Assembly: GCF_030294945.1 (NCBI RefSeq)
Contig: NZ_AP018448.1
Location: forward strand, 434,001 to 498,000
Length of the DNA: 64,000 bases
DNA from: Streptomyces graminofaciens
GTDB lineage: Bacteria; Actinomycetota; Actinomycetes; Streptomycetales; Streptomycetaceae
Direction: 5' to 3'
Position 1 is the stretch's first letter, and every line of letters begins with the position of its first letter. The notes below the pieces were generated by a model. The model did no database searches and was not told the origin of the DNA. It worked only from the letters and a program-made list of their open reading frames with translations. Shown piece by piece: positions 1 through 8,951 of the stretch. A program made the position numbers and the translations under genes.

Positions 1-102
1 GACGACACCACAAACACCAACCACCCAGCACAACCCACCCCTAGCGGTGAACCAGATGACGCCCACACAGTGAAAAACCACGACACCCATGGGCCGATGG
101 TC

Positions 103-461
103 TCAGGCAGCGATCACGCTCGGGCGGGAGGCCGCAAGATCCGCCGCACAACACCGCGCCTCGTCCACAGCCCCGGTGTTGTGCATCGGCTCGCCTAGGC
201 CTGGCCGCCCCGCATATGCCATGCGGATGAGGTAGACGTCGACGCGGTCGCGTAGCTCGAACGCCTCGCGCATGGCGGCCTAGCGGGCCTTGTATGCGAC
301 GCGCAGCTGGAGGAAGACCTTGGTACCAGGCGGGGGCTCCCGGGGCCGGTCGGTGCGCAGGTGATGTGGTCGAGGTCGATGACCATGTCACGCGCTGTGG
401 TGTGCGTGTCGATCCAGGTGGACTTGCCTGCGGCGGGTGGGCCGGTGCCGACGTGCAGCAC
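103..461 (-). pseudogene. Broken P-loop ATPase (phage/mobile-element type)
   Basis: The minus-strand reading opens with MLHVGTGPPAAGKSTW, a clear Walker A motif (GPPAAGKST) at residues 7-15, followed by a DMVIDLDHI strand. This matches small AAA/P-loop ATPases found in actinobacterial phage and integrative-element modules. After about residue 40 the homologous reading moves to another frame, where recognisable pieces (LRVAYKAR, AAMREAFELRDRVDVYLIRMAY) continue but are interrupted by an in-frame TAG at 280-282. The frame ends with TGA at 103-105. One frameshift plus one premature stop make this a pseudogene. It lies 28 bp downstream of the HNH gene on the same strand, a pairing typical of phage-derived modules. 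Confidence 0.6.
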
Positions 462-489
462 GCTGTGTCACCACCTGTGGTAGCTCGTG

Positions 490-738
490 CTAGGGGGCGG
501 GGGTCCGGTTTCCACGAGAGCAGTTGCACCGTCGGTGTGCGGGCCGGGTGTTGGTGAGGCCGAGGAGGCCGCCGCCGCGCGAGAGCGGCACGAGGTGATC
601 GAGGGTGAAGGACAGCGGGTGTCGGGCGTCGAGTTCGTACCCGATGTTGTGACCCCAGATCCAGCACGGCAGCCGCTGGGCGCGGAGCCGCTCGACGCGC
701 CGGCGGTAGGGGCGCCCGTTGCGCGGGTTGCCGGCCAT
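490..738 (-). CDS. Small HNH endonuclease
   Basis: An 82-residue protein with an HNH core: LDHLVPLSRGG supplies the first His, LTNTRPAH the Asn and second His, and HRRCNCSRGNR closes the ββα-metal fold. It would act as a metal-dependent nuclease. Free-standing HNH genes of this size are common in phages and integrative elements. In most relatives the region before the core carries a CxxC zinc knuckle; here it reads CWIWG, so the second cysteine is tryptophan. That change and the broken ATPase downstream suggest a decaying mobile-element fragment. The ATG at 738 is the natural start; a longer reading to 800 looks spurious. Confidence 0.6.
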   Translation of the reverse strand: MAGNPRNGRPYRRRVERLRAQRLPCWIWGHNIGYELDARHPLSFTLDHLVPLSRGGGLLGLTNTRPAHRRCNCSRGNRTPAP

Positions 739-759
739 GGGCGCCCTCCTCCGTAGGGG

Positions 760-1065
760 TCAGGGTGTGGAGGCCTCCAGATCTTCGAGAGTGTCGTCAA
801 TCTCCTGCTCGACGTCGTCGAGGGACTTCTCCACTTCCTTGTTCGCCTGGTCGCTGACTATGTCCGCGGCGTACTTCCGCACCGTCTTGTCGTCGATGCC
901 GTCGCACTCGTCCGGTCGGCTGCCTTCCTTGCCGTCGGCGGCGTCCTTGAACTGCTTCTCCATGGCGGCCTTGCAGGCGGCAGGGTCGGCCTTGTCACTG
1001 CTGCAGGCGGCCGTGGTGGCTACGAGGGCGAGCAGGGCGGCTGTGATGGCTGTACGGGTGCGCAT
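760..1065 (-). CDS. Small secreted lipoprotein
   Basis: A 101-residue protein starting at the ATG at 1065, behind a strong GGGGGG Shine-Dalgarno run. The N-terminus (MRTRTAITAALLALVATTAAC) is a lipoprotein signal peptide with lipobox TAAC, so the mature protein should be anchored to the outer face of the membrane through Cys21. The remainder is short, acidic and charged, with DPAACKAAMEKQFKDAADG and a C-terminal segment rich in Asp and Glu that may form a helix or coiled coil. Two further cysteines could pair. Similar small lipoproteins are frequent in Streptomyces and have no known function. It stands alone between the HNH gene and an empty stretch. Confidence 0.7.
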   Translation of the reverse strand: MRTRTAITAALLALVATTAACSSDKADPAACKAAMEKQFKDAADGKEGSRPDECDGIDDKTVRKYAADIVSDQANKEVEKSLDDVEQEIDDTLEDLEASTP

Positions 1066-1343
1066 GGTTCCCCCCAAGAATGATCGATACTGACGGGGCA
1101 TCATGCACGGGACGTGTGCCGCGTGGCGATGATGTTGCTGTTCTGTGACGCGAAGTGAGTACATCCGCAGCTCGGGCGATGCCCCAGACCCGGGACGCGC
1201 TGAACGAGGCCACGGTCGAACTCTTCCTGATCGGGAATACGAGCGTGGTAGATGTCGACGCCGAGGTCAGTGCCGCCTTAGCTTGTCTTTTAACCTCTGT
1301 GCGCTTGTGTCTGCGGGTGCCTCGTCATAGGCCGCGGTTCTGA

Positions 1344-1781
1344 TCACGCGGAAGGGGAGAGCTGTTCGCGCACCCATTCGGGATCGGGGTTGGTGTGTGG
1401 CTGGCCCATCACGACGACGGTCGGCACGGTCTCGTTGCCGTCATTGGCTGCTCTCACCGCTGCGGCTCCTGTCGGGTCGCGCCAGATGTTGACCCAGTGC
1501 AACTGGCGGGCGTTGCGGCCCAGCCGGATGCGCAGTCGTATGCAGTACTTGCAGCCCGGCCGCCAGAAGACGACCGGTCGGCCGTCGACCGCGCTGCGGC
1601 GTTGTGCCTCCTGCGCACCGATCGACCTCGGGAAGATCAGGGGTGAGTTCACGCCGGCGAGCGCCAGGAACGCCAGCAGGAGTGCTGCGGCTGCGCCGGG
1701 GCTCCCCTTGAAGATCTGCCCAGCAGCGACGACTGAGCCGCTGAGTACCAGCAGCATCGGCAAGGTCCAAGCGCGCATCAT
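1344..1781 (-). CDS. Membrane-anchored glutaredoxin/mycoredoxin-like protein
   Basis: A 145-residue protein. Residues 1-55 hold two hydrophobic segments (LPMLLVLSGSVVAAGQIF and AAAALLLAFLALAGVNSPLIF), which would place the rest in a membrane hairpin. Residues 68-145 are a thioredoxin-fold domain with the redox pair in RPGCKYCIRLR (C-x2-C) and the cis-proline motif TVPTVVV. Glutaredoxin-like proteins with one- or two-pass anchors occur throughout actinobacteria, where mycothiol is the likely partner. It would reduce mixed disulfides close to the membrane. No operon partner is present; the next gene downstream is the small lipoprotein, 278 bp away. Confidence 0.8.
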   Translation of the reverse strand: MMRAWTLPMLLVLSGSVVAAGQIFKGSPGAAAALLLAFLALAGVNSPLIFPRSIGAQEAQRRSAVDGRPVVFWRPGCKYCIRLRIRLGRNARQLHWVNIWRDPTGAAAVRAANDGNETVPTVVVMGQPHTNPDPEWVREQLSPSA

Positions 1782-1916
1782 GGTGATGCAGGCTACCGAT
1801 GAGTCGAAATGCTCCTCGAACTAGGCCGCGCACCTGGGCATTCGCCGGACAGGCGGACGGCCCCCGCATGAGCATGCGTTCCGTCACAGAACCGCACTCA
1901 TACGAAGGCCGCAGGG

Positions 1917-3380
1917 GTGAGTCTGCTGCACCACGATGCCCGGCACGAGGCATTCGACTTCACGTCCCACTTTCGGGAGGACTTCTACGGATGCCTGACC
2001 CGGCGCGGTGACACGTTGTTCGAAGTCACGGACGCGATGCTCTGCGAGAACGGGCCGGTGACCTCGCCGGTCGACCTGACGCTGCTGGCTGAACACCGGC
2101 GTGGGCACGGCGCGTTGTACGACGCGCTCAACCAGGGCCGCATCGACGCGGACAGACTGCGCAGGGCACTGGCCGTGCTGCCGCAGCCCAAGGCCGCCGA
2201 CGGGCGCCTGGCCCTGGCCGTCGATGTCTCGCCGTGGCTGCGTCCGGACGCGCCGACCAGCCCGGGCCGTCTGTTCTGCCACGTCTACGGACGCTCGGGA
2301 CGGTCCAGTGACCAGTTCATTCCCGGCTGGCCGTACTCGTTCGTCGCCGCGCTGGAGACGGGCCGCACCTCGTGGTGCCAGCTGCTGGACGCGGTTCGCC
2401 TCGGACCCGACGATGATGTCGCCGAGGTCACCGCCCGGCAGGTCCGCCGCGTCGTGAACGACTTGATCGGCCAGGGCCAGTGGGAGGAGGGCGACCCGGA
2501 CATCCTGGTCGTCTTCGACGCTGGCTACGACGCCCCTCGCATGGCCTACCTCCTCCACGGCCTGCCCGTCGAGGTGCTGGGACGGATGCGTGCGGACCGT
2601 GTGATGCGACGGCCGACACCCTCACTCAAGGAGTACGCCCTGTCCTATCCCCAGGGCGGGCGACCGCCGAAGCACGGCAAGGAGTTCCGCTTCGCCAGGT
2701 CCGATACCTGGGGTGAGCCCGACGCGGAGACGGTGCAGGTCACCGACCGCTACGGCACCGCCCAGGCCATGGCCTGGGACCGCATCCACCCCCGGCTCAC
2801 CACCCGCAGCGCGTGGATCGACCACGACGGCGAACTCCCCATCATCGAGGGCACCCTCATCCGCCTCCAGGTGGACCATCTGCCCGGCGGAGGTGACCCA
2901 CTGCCCGTCTGGCTGTGGTCCTCCAAGACCGGCATGACCAGCGAGGACGTCGACCTGCGGTGGCAAGCGTTCTTAAGTCGCTTCGATCTTGAACATACTT
3001 TCCGTTTTGTGAAGCAGACGCTCGGCTGGACCCATCCCAGGCTCCGTAGTCCCGAGGCCGCGGACCGGTGGACGTGGCTCGTGATCGCGGCGCATACCCA
3101 GCTCCGGCTCACGCGCGAGGCCGCGGCCGATCTCCGCCGCCCCTGGGAGAAGCGGGCCGAGCCCGCCCGGCTCACCCCGGCCCGCGTCCGCCGAGGGTTT
3201 CGGAACCTCCGCCCTAACCTGCACAGTCCGGCCCGTGCACCCAAACCCTCAACTCCCGGCCGAGGACGCCCACTTGGCTCGAAAAACCGACGACCCGCCA
3301 CCCGTTACGACGTGGGCAAATCGACCAGACGCCCAGAAAGCATCGCTGAACGTAATCAGCTCAAAGCTCCCAAACCATAA
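1917..3380 (+). mobile_element. Intact DDE transposase of an insertion sequence
   Basis: A 487-residue transposase starting at GTG 1917. Candidate DDE residues lie in LALAVDVSPW (first Asp), LVVFDAGYDA (second Asp) and DLEHTFRFVKQTLGWT (Glu with the YREK-like helix), which is the RNase-H layout of the IS4/IS701 superfamily. The C-terminus carries an AT-hook-like basic stretch (GRGRPLGSKNRR). This is the one apparently intact transposase in the window. The ends of the element are not certain. A weak partial inverted match exists between about 1800-1822 (CTCCTCGAACT) and 3410-3432 (ACTTGAGGAGT), which may be decayed terminal repeats, but no target duplication was confirmed. Confidence 0.85.
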
Positions 3381-3740
3381 AAAACAAGCTTAGTGGCTGT
3401 TGTTGTTCCGAACTTGAGGAGTGCTGGTCGAACGGGAGTCACCTGAACTCCCAACCCGACCGGTCCTCCCCCCGCCGTCGTGACCTCCGCGTCCATCACA
3501 TCGAGCGGCAGCATGACCGCGCGCACCGGGTGGACGTCACGGCGCCGAGGTGCCAGGCCGCGCGGCGAGGCCAGAGCGCCCACAGGCACGACGCCTGGCG
3601 TACCGCCACCACCAGCGTCCTCGCAGCAGTGCGCAGCTTGCCACCCGAGCGGTGGGAGGCGAGGACGTCCGCAATGGCCAACCGGCGGTGACTGCGAAAA
3701 TCGCTGTCCGATCACCGGAGCACGGTGATAGACATCCGGC
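3381..3740. other. Intergenic 360 bp after the transposase
   Basis: No convincing gene. The beginning probably contains the right end of the insertion sequence. Short open frames on both strands lack ribosome binding sites and recognisable domains. Confidence 0.4.
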
Positions 3741-4540
3741 GTGGAAGAGAATCTTGAGTTCCCCGACCTGTTGCGACTGATCGATGAACGGTCGACCGCC
3801 TTCCGCGCCGTGGTCGCCGCCGCGCCCGGTCTCGACGCACAGGTGCCGACCTGCCCTGGGTGGACGCTGTTCGATCTGGTGAAGCACCTGGGCGGGGGAG
3901 ACCGCTTCTGGGCCGCCATCGTCGGCGCGGGGCCCGCCGACGCGCCCCCGGCCGAGGCCGTCGCCGCGCGCGCCGCGCTGGAAGTGCCGCAGGAGCGTGA
4001 GGCCCTGGTGGCCTGGCTGGACGCGTCGACGCAGCTTCTGCTGGGCGCCCTGCGCGCGGCGGGACCGGAGAGCGGTTGCTGGACGTGGTGGCCCGCGTCC
4101 AGCAACCGCAGACCGCCGGCGGCACCGCCCGGCACCGGGTCCAGGAGACCGCGGTGCACACCTACGACGCCCAGCTCGCCGGGGGCGCCCCGCAGCCGCT
4201 GCCGGTCGAGCTGGCACTCGACGGTGTGGAGGAGTTCCTGTTCACCGTCTGCGCAACGCCGAGTGCCTGGCCGCACAAGCCCACGGCCTTCGACTTCCAC
4301 GCCGCCGAAGGCCGCTCCTGGCGCCTCACCGTCGACGGCGACGGCGCACGCACCACCCGCATCCCCGCGCCCACCGCCGCGACCGGCGAGGACTCGGACG
4401 CAGCCGGCGCCTCCGTCCACGGCACGGCCAGTGAGCTGGTCCTCTACCTGTACGACCGGATCCAGGCCGACTCCTTGCACGTTGACGGAGACGCAGGGCT
4501 GCTCGACCTGCTCCGCGCCTGGGAGCCGGAGGAGAAGTAG
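3741..4540 (+). pseudogene. Mycothiol-dependent maleylpyruvate isomerase-family protein, frameshifted
   Basis: The first frame (from GTG 3741) reads as the DinB-like N-terminus of the maleylpyruvate isomerase family: VPTCPGWTLFDLVKHLGGGDRFWAAIV is the classic helix with the metal-binding His in the KHLG segment. After WTWWPAS the homologous reading jumps to another frame: QQPQTAGGTARHRVQETAVHTYDAQ, which holds the second conserved metal-ligand region, followed by the C-terminal α/β domain ending DLLRAWEPEEK at 4540. Restoring one C in the run at 4098-4100 (CCC to CC) would reconnect the frames. This is a single-base deletion or a sequencing error; otherwise the gene looks complete (about 266 aa). 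Confidence 0.75.
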
Positions 4541-4547
4541 GACGTAG

Positions 4548-4846
4548 CGGGGGCGGTTGGCCGCGCCTCGAGCCGGTAGGACACGACTCTTCGCCAGGTT
4601 CGTCAGTCGCGACACCGGGCTCAAACCCGCGAGGCGGCCTCGGGGCGTCACCAAGCCGACCGTCTACCTGGAGGGCAGTGCGAATTTGTCCGTCCCAGCG
4701 ATCACGAGAAGCGACGCGACTGCCGTCGTCCCGATCTCGTCGAGAAGTCAGTCGATCGGGTGACTGCGGCGGCTGCCGTGCATGAGAGCAGGGCCTCTTG
4801 GTAGCTCGAAGGGTGTCGAAGCCAACGTGCGGTCCAGGAGGCCCTG
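4548..4846. other. Intergenic region with IS5-type left end
   Basis: No gene recognised. Positions 4788-4845 contain an inverted pair, CAGGGCCTC near 4788 and GAGGCCCTG near 4837, directly in front of the truncated IS5-type transposase, so this is probably the left terminal region of that element. Confidence 0.35.
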
Positions 4847-5368
4847 TTGTCGCATTTCTACGGCAACGCGGGAGTGGGGTCCACTTCGGCCACTCTCGCG
4901 TGTGACTGTCTGGCTCACAGGTCCGGGAACGCCAGAGACCACGGGGCGCGCGAGCGTCGGTATCCCACCGACATGTCGGACGCCGAGTGGGCGGTGGTCC
5001 GGCCACTGCTGCCGGTGCCGGGCTGGCTGCGGGGCCGGGGCCGACAACCGGAGGCTTATTGCCACCGCGCGAAGCTGGACGCGATCCGCTACCTGGTCGA
5101 CAGCGGATACACCGGCAGCCTCGTCGAGTACTGCCTCGCGGCCCTCGCCCTGGTCCTCGCCATCGTCAAACGCAGCGACGACATGCGCGGCTTCGTCGTG
5201 CTGCCCAAGCGGTGGATCGTCGAGCGGTTCTTCGCCCACTTGATGCGAAGTCGCCGTCTCGTGCCCGACTTCGAGCGTTCCATCGCCAGCGCGGAGGCGA
5301 TGGTCTACTGGTCGATGACGATGCTCATGACCCGCCGCGTTGCCCGGCCACGTCCTTCGCGAGCGTGA
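4847..5368 (+). pseudogene. IS5-family transposase with large internal in-frame deletion
   Basis: The N-terminal part (RRYPTDMSDAEWAVVRPLLPVPGWLRGRGRQPEAYCHRAKLDAIRYLVD) and the C-terminal part (GYTGSLVEYCLAALALVLAIVKRSDDMRGFVVLPKRWIVERFFAHLMRSRRLVPDFERS) are typical of Streptomyces IS5-family transposases. Full-length relatives are roughly 280 residues. Here the section that should follow DAIRYLVD, including the first catalytic Asp, is absent, and the frame resumes just before the GYTG segment. The deletion keeps the frame open, so a non-catalytic protein of up to 173 residues could be made. The Glu helix (WIVERFFAHLMRSRRL) remains. Confidence 0.8.
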
Positions 5369-5870
5369 ATCGGCCAGGTGCCGGCTCGATCAGCCAGCCG
5401 CGCGCCATCAGCCGCTTGGCCTTCGATCGCAGTGCCTCCACCTTTCCCGGTACGGGGTCCAGGCCGAAGCAGGCGGCCATCTCCTGGCATGTCAACGCTC
5501 CTTGACCGAGTCGGTTACGGTCGCTGAGGGCCTGCAGGATGCGCTGGTAGTCCACCGACAGCGCCGACCAGGCCAGCCCCGCGCGCCACACCGTCACCAC
5601 TGTTTTCGGCTTCGCCGCCTCCGCCGGTTCGGGCCGCGCCGGTTGCACACCGGGAGCCGGCAGACCCTCGGAGGCAGCGGGGCCGACGACGGCGTCGTTG
5701 CCCGGGGCCAGTACCTCGCCAACGCGTGAGCGGGCGATGACCCACTCGTTCCACTCCCGCTCAGCCACGGCCAGCTCCGCCTGGAGGCGGTCGACCTCCT
5801 CCCGCAGATCGTCGACACAACGGCGAGCGGTGAGCTCACGCTGTTCCAGCAGTTCCACGACCGACGGCAT
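5325..5870 (-). CDS. Conserved IS-associated hypothetical protein
   Basis: A 181-residue protein starting at MPSVVELLEQRELTARRCVDDLREEVDRLQAELAVAEREWNEW. The first 60 residues form a strong heptad-like coiled coil. The C-terminal half (SVDYQRILQALSDRNRLGQGALTCQEMAACFGLDPVPGKVEALRSKAKRLMARGWLIEPAPGRFTL) looks like a winged-helix DNA-binding module. Sequences like this recur beside transposases in Streptomyces, so it may be an accessory gene of mobile elements, but I know of no demonstrated function. Its 3' end overlaps the end of the IS5 remnant on the other strand by 44 bp. A longer reading starts at 5897; ATG 5870 matches the conserved N-terminus better. Confidence 0.55.
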   Translation of the reverse strand: MPSVVELLEQRELTARRCVDDLREEVDRLQAELAVAEREWNEWVIARSRVGEVLAPGNDAVVGPAASEGLPAPGVQPARPEPAEAAKPKTVVTVWRAGLAWSALSVDYQRILQALSDRNRLGQGALTCQEMAACFGLDPVPGKVEALRSKAKRLMARGWLIEPAPGRFTLAKDVAGQRGGS

Positions 5871-6185
5871 CCTCGACCTCCACCAAAGCAACGACACGAC
5901 ACGTCACCACTGCCACGAGACCGCCGACCCTATGCCTGACCAGCGAGAACGCAGTCCTCAAGCCCGGAAAGACAACAACCTCTACGCCGCTTCACCTTCC
6001 ATCGCTCGAGCACGCCAAGGTGAACCGAGAGGCTTCCCAACATTTTTGGACCGTCCTCGGTGCCTTCGTCCTTGCCTGTCAGAAGGACCTGTACTACCTG
6101 CCTCGCTAGTGGCAGATTTAGCGCCCAGCATGGTGGTGTGTGTAGTGGTGTTCGTTAAGTCGGCGCAGGGCAGTACGTCGGGAGC
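5871..6185. other. Gene-free stretch in the IS graveyard
   Basis: About 300 bp without a supported gene. Long plus-strand frames exist only because stop codons are rare at this GC content; they have no ribosome binding site and no domain. Confidence 0.4.
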
Positions 6186-6300
6186 TGAAGTTTCGTCTGT
6201 TGTAGAGGGTCTCGACGAAGTCGAAGATCTCAGTGCGGGCGGTGGCCCAGTCGGGCCAGAAGCGGGGGCAGATCTCCTCTTTGAGTACGGCCCAGAAGCC
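6186..6300 (-). pseudogene. IS3-family transposase fragment (C-terminal)
   Basis: The minus strand reads GFWAVLKEEICPRFWPDWATARTEIFDFVETLYNRRNF, which matches the region just after the catalytic Glu helix of IS3-family OrfB proteins, where FW.-LK.E is followed by R.E.F.(F/I)E..YNRRR. Only about 38 residues remain. The reading diverges after YNRRNF, where homologues continue with the HP.WGYLTP segment. Its upstream edge abuts the 5' truncation of the WD40 remnant exactly at about 6300, which suggests the element's insertion and decay destroyed the start of that gene. Confidence 0.6.
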
Positions 6301-6670
6301 CTCCGCGCGGAGAACGAAGGAGTGGCCGCACTGGCCTTCTCGCCGGACGGCGAGACCCTGGCCGTCACGGGCGACTTGGGCACGGTCCAACTATGGGACA
6401 CCGACTCGCACCGGCTCCTCGGCTCCTCGGCTCCTCGGCTCCTCGGCTCCGCACTGTCCACTCCCGGCGACATGATCCGCTCGCTCGCCTTCGGCCCGGA
6501 CGGCGGCACGCTGTACGCGGCGGGCACACACGTGCCGGTGCAGGCGTACGACATAGACCCCGACCGAGTCGCCGCCCGCCTCTGCGCACGGGTGGGCTCC
6601 GGTCTGTCCCCGGCGGACTGGCGGGCCTACCTGCGGGGGATCCCTTACCGGGCGGCCTGTGCATCGGCAC
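6301..6670 (+). pseudogene. WD40-repeat protein, C-terminal remnant
   Basis: The plus strand reads a WD40 blade (VAALAFSPDGETLAVTGDLGTVQLWDTDSHRLLGS), a second blade (MIRSLAFGPDGGTLYAAGTHVPVQAYDIDPDRV), and the tail AARLCARVGSGLSPADWRAYLRGIPYRAAC. That tail is characteristic of the end of Streptomyces WD40/NTPase regulatory proteins, which usually exceed 600 residues. The N-terminal domains are missing and the left edge is an IS3 fragment. The loop between the two blades is enlarged by an 8-bp tandem repeat (6413-6450). Confidence 0.65.
6413..6450 (+). repeat. 8-bp tandem repeat GGCTCCTC x 4.75
   Basis: Four exact copies of GGCTCCTC followed by GGCTCC. Translated, this turns a short loop into RLLGSSAPRLLGS. 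Three extra units equal 24 bp, so the reading frame of the WD40 remnant is preserved. Confidence 0.9.
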
Positions 6671-6689
6671 CATCCAGCCAGTCAGCCCG

Positions 6690-7011
6690 GACGGTGTCGG
6701 CGGGATAGCCGTCCAACTGCATCAAGCCGCTCAGTTCAGCGACCTCTGGGCCATCACACAGCATTCCGTCCTGGTTGAGGGCTGGGATGACAGAGGCGAT
6801 CGGGCATGGCCCGAATGGCGCGGCGGATCGGCTCTGTGATGGCGTGTCCGACCGAGAAGTAGATACGGATTCCTCGTTTGCGCAGGTCGCGGACGTGGGC
6901 GAGAAAGGTTTTCGCGGATCCGGCGCCGTCGGTCCGGACGAGGATGTCGGGGCCGCGCCGGTGGATCTCGGGGATCTGCGCGAGTGCCTGGACGAGTACC
7001 GTGAGCGTGCT
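6690..7011 (-). pseudogene. IS1380-family transposase fragment
   Basis: The minus strand reads LTVLVQALAQIPEIHRRGPDILVRTDGAGSAKTFLAHVRDLRKRGIRIYFSVGHAITEPIRRAIRAMPD, then in another frame PALNQDGMLCDGPEVAELSGLMQLDGYPADT. This is the central part of IS1380-family transposases, including the second catalytic Asp in VRTDGAGS. A frameshift separates the two parts and both ends of the gene are missing. The left side runs into the WD40 remnant and the right side joins an IS701-type fragment without any gap. Confidence 0.7.
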
Positions 7012-8115
7012 CGATGCGCCAGCGCAGTTTCGCGGTGCGCACCAGGGTGGCCAGCGCCGTGTCGGCGGGAAGGTTGGACAGCCAGAACTGCACCGGTTCG
7101 GGCTGGTCGGTCGGCCATTCGGCCAGCAGCTACCGTTCCAGCAGTTCGGGACCGTCGGCGGCTTTGCGAATCTCGCGGCCGACAGGACGGATCCGCAGGG
7201 CAACGAACCGTGAGTACATGCGTTTCACCCCGCTGCGGCCGCTGTCGGGGCGGGAGCTTTCCCGCCACTGCAACGCCTGGCGGCCTTCCGGCCGGCCGCG
7301 ATGACCAGGTTCTTCACCGTCTGGGCCGGCTCGGGGTAGACGGGCCGGGGCCGGGGACCACGGCCGCCGTTGGGCGGGACGTGCGGCTGTGCTTCTTCCG
7401 GGTGGGCGGTGGTCGTGGTGGAGATGCCCACCACGTAGTCGAGTCCGCGTTCTTCCAGGCCCAGCCGGAAAGCTGCCGTGTCTCCGTAACCGCCGTCGGC
7501 GACGGCGAAAGGGATGTCGATGCCTCACGACCTCGTCTCGTCGATCATGTCCAGGGCCAGCTGCCACTTCTCGACATGGCCCACCTCAACAGGGACGCCG
7601 CACGGCTTGCGGCGGGCCACCTTGTCCGGATCGGCCTTCGGCGAAGCGGGATCCCAGTTCTCGGGCAGGAACAGACGCCAGTCGACCGCCGCCGAAGCCC
7701 TGTCGGACGCCAGATGCAGGGACACCCCGGCCTGGCAGTTGGTGACGTTGCCCGCGGTGCCGGTGTACTGCCGACTCACGCACGCCGACGAATCGCCGTC
7801 CTTGAGGAAGCCGGTGTCATCGATGATCAGCACGCTCGGCATGATCACCTGCTGCATCCTCCACGCCAGGCGGGCGCGGACATGCGCCGGATCTCACGGG
7901 CTGGTGGTGATGAAGTGGGCCAGGGCCTGCCGGTTGCCGTCCTCGCCCAGCCGGACGGCCATCGGCTCCACCGATTTACGCCGCCCGTCCAACAACAGGC
8001 CCCGCGGATACACCCCGCCCCACCGGCGCTGATCCGCCCGCGCGAACGACTCGAACACCTCCGCCGCGAAGTCCTCCAGATCACACCGGACCGCAGCCAA
8101 CTCCTCCGCCATCAC
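7012..8115 (-). pseudogene. IS701-family transposase, multiply frameshifted and truncated
   Basis: From 8115 downwards the recognisable order is MMAEELAAVRCDLEDFAAEVFESFARADQRRWGGVYPRGLLLDGRRKSVEPMAVRLGED, then PSVLIIDDTGFLKDGDSSACVSRQYTGTAGNVTNCQAGVSLHLASD (with the IIDDTGF catalytic Asp motif), then PFAVADGGYGDTAAF, and finally EPVQFWLSNLPADTALATLVRTAKLRWRIE. These are the successive blocks of an IS701-type transposase, but they lie in different frames, so at least two frameshifts are present. The Glu helix at LRWRIE is the last recognisable block; the next codon already belongs to an IS1380 fragment, so the C-terminus was lost in a fusion of two elements. Confidence 0.8.
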
Positions 8116-8128
8116 ACCCGCTCAACCT

Positions 8129-8522
8129 TTGGCTGTCACAGGACACGGGACGAACGCGGACCGTAGCCGGGCCCGGACCCGTGTCACGCTGATCGGCGCG
8201 GGCCTCGGAATCGGCCCTCCGGCCCGTGTTTTCGGGCCATGCACGCAGCGTGACCAGTACGGCGGGACATCCGATCGAGGGATCGTGACACCCCGGAGCG
8301 TGACATCACCCTCGATGATCACACTGATCATGCCGGGCCCGGCTTCCTCGCTATTGCCCCACATCATGCTAATTAGCCGCTGTATCAGATGATCTGGGCA
8401 GATTCGCTCGTCGTCTCGGGCGGTCTGGCCCGTTGGTTCTACTCATGTCACGCGAGACCTCGACCCGCACGGCGATGAAACCCCGGGATCTCGGTGAACG
8501 GATGCGCCAATATGGTGGACCG
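8129..8522. other. Intergenic 394 bp upstream of the VOC gene
   Basis: No gene supported. Short frames on both strands lack domains. It contains the promoter region of the VOC gene but I see no clear operator. Confidence 0.4.
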
Positions 8523-8951
8523 ATGACGTCGATCAAGCAGTTCCAAGTCACCTTCGACTGCGCAGAACCTGAGCGCCTCGCTCGCTTCTGGTGCGAGGTG
8601 TTGGGGTACGTCGTACCGCCGCCACCGGAAGGGTTTACCACTTGGGACGATTTCAAGCACTCGCAGCCACCTGAGCAGCGGGATTCATGGTTCGCCTGCA
8701 GTGATCCCTCAGGTGTGGGTCCGCGACTGTACTTCCAGCGCGTCCCCGAAGGGAAGGCCGCCAAGAACCGGCTGCATCTTGATGTGCGGGTCGGCACCGG
8801 ACTCGTGGGTAAGGAGCGCCTCGCCGCACTTGAGGCCGAATGCGCACGACTGGTCCCGCTCGGCGCGGTACATGTGCGAACGCTGTACGACGGCCATGAT
8901 TCGTGCATCCCAATGCAGGACATCGAGGGCAACGAGTTCTGTATCGACTGA
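8523..8951 (+). CDS. VOC (glyoxalase/bleomycin-resistance fold) protein
   Basis: A 142-residue protein starting MTSIKQFQVTFDCAEPERLARFWCEVLGY, the usual opening of single-domain VOC proteins (glyoxalase_6 type). The second half, RLHLDVRVG...GAVHVRTLYDGHDSCIPMQDIEGNEFCID, supplies the second βαβββ motif, with HLDV and EGNEFC at the positions that carry metal ligands in the family. Many such proteins have unknown substrates; resistance or detoxification roles are common. The ATG at 8523 was chosen over an upstream in-frame ATG at 8433 because the family starts here. It is a live gene between IS remnants. Confidence 0.8.
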   Translation: MTSIKQFQVTFDCAEPERLARFWCEVLGYVVPPPPEGFTTWDDFKHSQPPEQRDSWFACSDPSGVGPRLYFQRVPEGKAAKNRLHLDVRVGTGLVGKERLAALEAECARLVPLGAVHVRTLYDGHDSCIPMQDIEGNEFCID

